From the NCBI RefSeq assembly GCF_001403875.1, contig NZ_LN884299.1:1612117-1676116 (forward strand): a stretch of DNA of 64,000 bases, in the 5' to 3' direction. This DNA is from Paenibacillus ihumii (GTDB lineage: Bacteria > Bacillota > Bacilli > Paenibacillales > Paenibacillaceae). The position numbers were made by a program, and so were the translations under genes. Shown one piece after another: positions 60,702-64,000 of this stretch. The notes under the pieces are model-generated. The model saw only the letters and a program-made list of their open reading frames with translations, did no database searches and had not been told where the DNA came from. Numbering within the stretch: position 1 is the stretch's first letter; each line of letters opens with the position of its first letter.

Positions 60702-60729
60702 CTGACTCTATGACACTTTTCGTTATAAT
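60702..60729 (+). promoter_or_regulatory. Probable sigma-A promoter of resABC
   Basis: CTGACT (60702-60707), 16 bases and a perfect TATAAT (60724-60729) lie 64 bases before resA. I could not assign a ResD box with confidence. Confidence 0.55.
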
Positions 60730-60792
60730 GTTCATAGGATATTCACTTTTTGTCCATACAGTATGTGATTTGTCATAGAAGGAGTGCTGATA

Positions 60793-61323
60793 ATGGGTAG
60801 GGCAAGACGTCCGGTACAAATTATCATATTGACGCTCATTGTGATTTTGGGCGGATATGCGATTGGCACAGCAGTATTTGGAGGCGAGAAGGGCAGGCCC
60901 CAAGCTGGCGATAACCCTCCTGCCTTCAATTTGCGCGGTTTGGACGGCCAGGTACATAATCTGGAGAAATACCAGGGCAAGGCGTTGGTCATTAATTTCT
61001 GGGCGACCTGGTGTACCTACTGTGTGAGCGAAATGCCGGCCTTGCAGACGCAATGGGAGAAGTGGCAGGATAAGGACGTCGTCATTCTGGGGATCAACAC
61101 CGGCGAGGATGATTTGACCGTGACCAACTTCGTGAAGCAGACCGGCGTCGATTTCCCGATATTGTTCGATAAGAACAAAGAAATCGTCGCCAAATACGGA
61201 GTTGTGCCAATGCCGACTACTTTCTTTGTGAATAAGCGGGGCAAAATTACCTCCATCCATCAGGGCGAGCTGGATTTGAAGACGCTTAACCAACAAATTG
61301 ACTCGTTGGTTAATTCCCGATGA
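60793..61323 (+). CDS. resA: Thiol-disulfide oxidoreductase ResA
   Basis: ResA is a membrane-anchored extracytoplasmic thioredoxin that reduces apocytochrome c before heme attachment. The 176-residue protein has one N-terminal helix (about residues 8-28) and the active site WATWCTYC, where B. subtilis has CEPC. A VPMPTTFFVNK cis-Pro segment follows. The ATG at 60793 has AAGGAG upstream. GTG 60784 is less likely. Confidence 0.93.
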   Translation: MGRARRPVQIIILTLIVILGGYAIGTAVFGGEKGRPQAGDNPPAFNLRGLDGQVHNLEKYQGKALVINFWATWCTYCVSEMPALQTQWEKWQDKDVVILGINTGEDDLTVTNFVKQTGVDFPILFDKNKEIVAKYGVVPMPTTFFVNKRGKITSIHQGELDLKTLNQQIDSLVNSR

Positions 61324-61339
61324 ACAGGAGGACTAGACT

Positions 61340-63016
61340 TTGATTACGAATACGAAATGCGAATGCGGGCACCAGAATCCTGTAGGAACGGTGCTCTGCG
61401 AGGCTTGCGGCAAGCCGCAGCACGAAGAGCCGGGAGGCAATTCCAGCGAATTGCTGGAGATGCGCTATGACGGGGTAGCGCGGCGATCACAGCGCGCCAA
61501 CCCTAATTTCATTGATAAAATATGGAATTTCTTCTCCTCCGTCAAGGTAGCGGTGTATTTGATCAGTATTACATTGGTCGGAGCCATGCTCGGGACGGTG
61601 TTCACCCAGGAGACGATGTTCATAAATATCGATCCTTCCGTCTATTACAAGCAGAAGTATGGAACCATCGGCGAAATTTACTACTTACTCGGATTATCCG
61701 ACACGTACAATTCCTGGTGGTTCATTCTGCTGCTTGTCATGATCGGTGCATCGCTCGTCATCTGCAGCCTCGACAGGGTGCTACCGCTATACCGGGCGTT
61801 GTCCAAACAGAAAATACGCAAGCATATGCAGTTCTTGACCCGGCAAAGAGTCGTATATCAGGGACCGATCTCCGGGCACGGAGAGGAATGGGTGCAGCAA
61901 GCTATCGCTCCACTGAAGAAGAAGGGCTACCGCGTTCACACCGACGGAGCGGCTCTGCTCGCAGAGAAGCAGCGTTTCAGCCGCTGGGGACCGTACGTGA
62001 TCCATATCGGCCTGATCGTCTTTCTGCTTGCCGTGCTGTTCCGGGGCCTGCCCGGCCTTCATATGGATGAGCACTACTGGTTCACCGAAGGGGAGATTAC
62101 ACCGATTCCTGACACAAATTACTATTTGAAAAATGAGAAATTCACCGTGGAATACTACACGGAGGACGAAATGTCCGAGGAATTCAGGCAGAGAGGGAAA
62201 GCCGTTCCCAAGCTGTTTGAAACGAAAGCGGTACTCTATAAATGCGTTGACAACTGCAATAATCCGCTGGAGGAACCGGAGCTTGTGGAGGTCGACCGGC
62301 ATAATATCCGCGTCAATGATCCCTTAAACTACAAAGGCTTCCAGGCTTACCAGTTCGATTTTGAGGAAACCGCAGAAATTCGCTCCGTATCGCCGACGCT
62401 TGTGGATCAGGAGACAGGCGAGCATTACGGCAAATTCACGCTCAGAATGAACGATCCCGAGACGGAGTATGACGTAGGACCTTATCATTTGAAGCTGAAG
62501 GACAAATACCTGGACTTCGATTTGGATGAGAACAAGAAACCGATTACGAAGTCCGGCGAGCCGAACGCGCCCGCCTTCTTGTTCACGATAACCGGACCGG
62601 GCTTGCCTGAGGACGGGGGGCAATTTATTTATTTTCCGTACCTGGAGCAGCAGAAGTTCTTCGGCCAAGACAAGCTGAATGAAGCGCTTGGGGGCGTCAA
62701 CAACAAGCTAAGATTCGATTTGCTTGCCATGGAGGACGTGGACTTCATTCGTTCCAAGAGTTATTTGAATATCCGCATCGATCGCGCCATGCCGTTCGTA
62801 TGGACCGGTCTTGGAATCGTCATGCTCGGACTTATTATGGGCTTCTATTGGCAGCATCGCAGAATATGGCTGCGCGTCGATGGGGATGTCCTGACCCTGG
62901 GCGGACATACGACCAAGAACTGGTTTGGAATGAGGAGGGAAGTGTCCTCCTTCTTGAAGAGCATGGGGATTGAAGTGGATGAGAAGTCATTGGATAACGG
63001 AGGAAACCGGTCATGA
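61340..63016 (+). CDS. resB: Cytochrome c biogenesis protein ResB with N-terminal zinc ribbon
   Basis: ResB with ResC transports and attaches heme to c-type cytochromes (system II). The 558-residue protein has ResB helices (VKVAVYLISITLVGAML), a large extracytoplasmic domain and a final helix near residues 480-500. Unusually, the first 25 residues form a four-Cys ribbon (C7, C9, C20, C23). The start is TTG at 61340 with AGGAGG upstream. The stop overlaps resC. Confidence 0.94.
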   Translation: MITNTKCECGHQNPVGTVLCEACGKPQHEEPGGNSSELLEMRYDGVARRSQRANPNFIDKIWNFFSSVKVAVYLISITLVGAMLGTVFTQETMFINIDPSVYYKQKYGTIGEIYYLLGLSDTYNSWWFILLLVMIGASLVICSLDRVLPLYRALSKQKIRKHMQFLTRQRVVYQGPISGHGEEWVQQAIAPLKKKGYRVHTDGAALLAEKQRFSRWGPYVIHIGLIVFLLAVLFRGLPGLHMDEHYWFTEGEITPIPDTNYYLKNEKFTVEYYTEDEMSEEFRQRGKAVPKLFETKAVLYKCVDNCNNPLEEPELVEVDRHNIRVNDPLNYKGFQAYQFDFEETAEIRSVSPTLVDQETGEHYGKFTLRMNDPETEYDVGPYHLKLKDKYLDFDLDENKKPITKSGEPNAPAFLFTITGPGLPEDGGQFIYFPYLEQQKFFGQDKLNEALGGVNNKLRFDLLAMEDVDFIRSKSYLNIRIDRAMPFVWTGLGIVMLGLIMGFYWQHRRIWLRVDGDVLTLGGHTTKNWFGMRREVSSFLKSMGIEVDEKSLDNGGNRS

Positions 63017-64000
63017 ATCTTTTAGATATTAGTAAACAGGCATTTGTCATAGCATTTTTGCTCTATTGTGTGGCATTTTGTTTCTATGTGGTGACAATTA
63101 CGGGGAAGAAGTGGAAGAATCACGAGCCGCAGCAGCATGAGCGCAAATGGGGGAGAGTTTCGTTTGTTACCTCTACGCTCGGTTTGATCACTCATTTGGT
63201 ATACGTTATCACGAGATGGGCTTGGTCAGGACATATTCCGGTCAGCAATATGTATGAATTTATGTCCTTCCTGTCCTTGATGATCATGCTGGCCTTTACG
63301 ATCTTATACTTGATTTACCGCAAAGCCTTGCTCGGTCTGTTCGCTACGCCGCTGGCGATAATCATCATGGCTTATGCAGCGGTATTTCCAAGCGACGTGC
63401 AGCCGCTGATCCCATCCTTGAACTCGATATGGCTGTACATTCACGTGACGCTTGCCGCAGCCGGGGATGCCTTCTTTGCTGTTTCCTTTGCCGCGGGACT
63501 GATGTACCTCCTGCGTACGGTTGACTTCAAAGGCACCGATAAATCAGCGCGCCGGCAGAAACGTTGGCTTGAAATTACGTTTTATTCTATTATTATAGTA
63601 GTGGGATTTATCGTGTCGGTTTTTGCATTCCGTGCCTCGGGATACGAAGCTGTATTCACGCCTAAAGCCGCGCCTAATGAAACCGCGAAGGTCAGCTCGG
63701 CCAGAGAGGTATACAACCTGCCGCCGATCGTCGCTCCGCATAACAGCCAGCTGGAAAGCGCAGATTCCTTCCTTGGCTTCAGCAAGCCGCTGTTTGAGGT
63801 TCCTGGTTGGTTCAAGGGCGTGAATGCGGGCCGCAAATCGAATACGATAGTATGGGCGCTCATTACGGGGACGATTCTGTATGGCCTGTTAAGGCTTATT
63901 TTACGCAAGCCGCTTAGCGAGGCATTGTCGCCGGCTCTGAAGGGCATCGACGCTGACGATCTGGATGAAATCAGCTATCGGGCGATCGCCATCGGTTTTC
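63013..64000 (+). CDS. resC: Cytochrome c biogenesis protein ResC, 3' end outside the window
   Basis: ResC (CcsA/CcsB family) is the multi-helix heme-handling partner of ResB. The frame is open to the window end (329 codons). It starts MNLLDISKQAFVIAFLLYCV with GGAGG upstream, and its ATG overlaps the resB stop (ATGA). Helices alternate with a SNMYEFMSFLS segment (a typical His/aromatic heme-loop neighbourhood). The WWD motif and C-terminus lie beyond the window. Confidence 0.92.
   Translation, partial: MNLLDISKQAFVIAFLLYCVAFCFYVVTITGKKWKNHEPQQHERKWGRVSFVTSTLGLITHLVYVITRWAWSGHIPVSNMYEFMSFLSLMIMLAFTILYLIYRKALLGLFATPLAIIIMAYAAVFPSDVQPLIPSLNSIWLYIHVTLAAAGDAFFAVSFAAGLMYLLRTVDFKGTDKSARRQKRWLEITFYSIIIVVGFIVSVFAFRASGYEAVFTPKAAPNETAKVSSAREVYNLPPIVAPHNSQLESADSFLGFSKPLFEVPGWFKGVNAGRKSNTIVWALITGTILYGLLRLILRKPLSEALSPALKGIDADDLDEISYRAIAIGF

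Noticed and set aside
1..64000. CRISPR arrays, insertion sequences, prophage genes, tRNA or rRNA
   Set aside because: No regularly spaced repeats, transposase, phage or structural RNA gene was seen; the only recombinase is XerD in its normal context.

Overview
The window is chromosomal DNA from an endospore-forming Gram-positive bacterium, most likely Paenibacillus or a close relative in the Paenibacillaceae. The reasons are the complete spoIIIA operon, spo0A, the spoIIA operon, spoVA, spoIVB, spoIIM, spmAB, dacB and tlp. The gene order also follows the Bacillus subtilis yqh-yqi-yqj-yqk and ypu-res regions, with differences. TTG and GTG starts behind strong AGGAGG-type sites are frequent. There is no tRNA, rRNA, insertion sequence, prophage or CRISPR array. 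The window starts inside a glycogen phosphorylase gene and ends inside resC.

Layout. 1-8.8 kb: glgP (partial), yqhV and spoIIIAA-AH behind a sigma-E-type promoter. 8.8-12.2 kb: accB-accC, then yqhY (Asp23 family), amaP and a DUF2273 gene, closed by a long-stem terminator. 12.4-19 kb: nusB, folD, xseA (with a shortened coiled coil), xseB, ispA, dxs and a tlyA-type methyltransferase. 19-24.7 kb: an unknown membrane protein gene, argR and recN behind a promoter that contains a LexA-type box, then spoIVB and spo0A. The spo0A gene has a sigma-H promoter surrounded by 0A boxes. 25.2-33.1 kb: branched-chain 2-oxo acid dehydrogenase genes (lpdV, bkdAA, bkdAB and a frameshifted bkdB), lipB, a minus-strand prli42 miniprotein gene and a yqjE-type M20 peptidase. 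33.1-38.9 kb: a minus-strand mciZ plus TPR-gene pair, then nudF, an EndoQ-like gene, spoIIM, a 37-residue Lys/His peptide gene, fur and yqzK.

38.9-48.8 kb: xerD, purine nucleoside phosphorylase, dacF, spoIIAA-AB-sigF, a short spoVA cluster (AA, AB, AF only), lysA and ppiB. 49-54.5 kb: tlp (minus strand), a small Cys-containing protein, and an FMN riboswitch leading the ribD-E-BA-H riboflavin operon. 54.5-64 kb: scpA-scpB, a DUF2953 gene with ytfJ/gerW, dacB-spmA-spmB, rluB and resA-resB-resC.

Most of the window is conserved core biology: the sporulation commitment switch (Spo0A to sigma-H targets to SpoIIA/sigma-F), mother-cell engulfment and channel proteins, spore cortex and core maturation, and metabolic operons for fatty acid, isoprenoid, riboflavin, lysine and cytochrome c synthesis. 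I found no convincing new multi-gene system. The observations most worth a second look are the bkdB frameshift, the LexA box in front of the argR-recN operon, the internal deletion in XseA, the mciZ/TPR gene pair, several miniprotein genes, and a spoVA locus lacking its channel-core genes.
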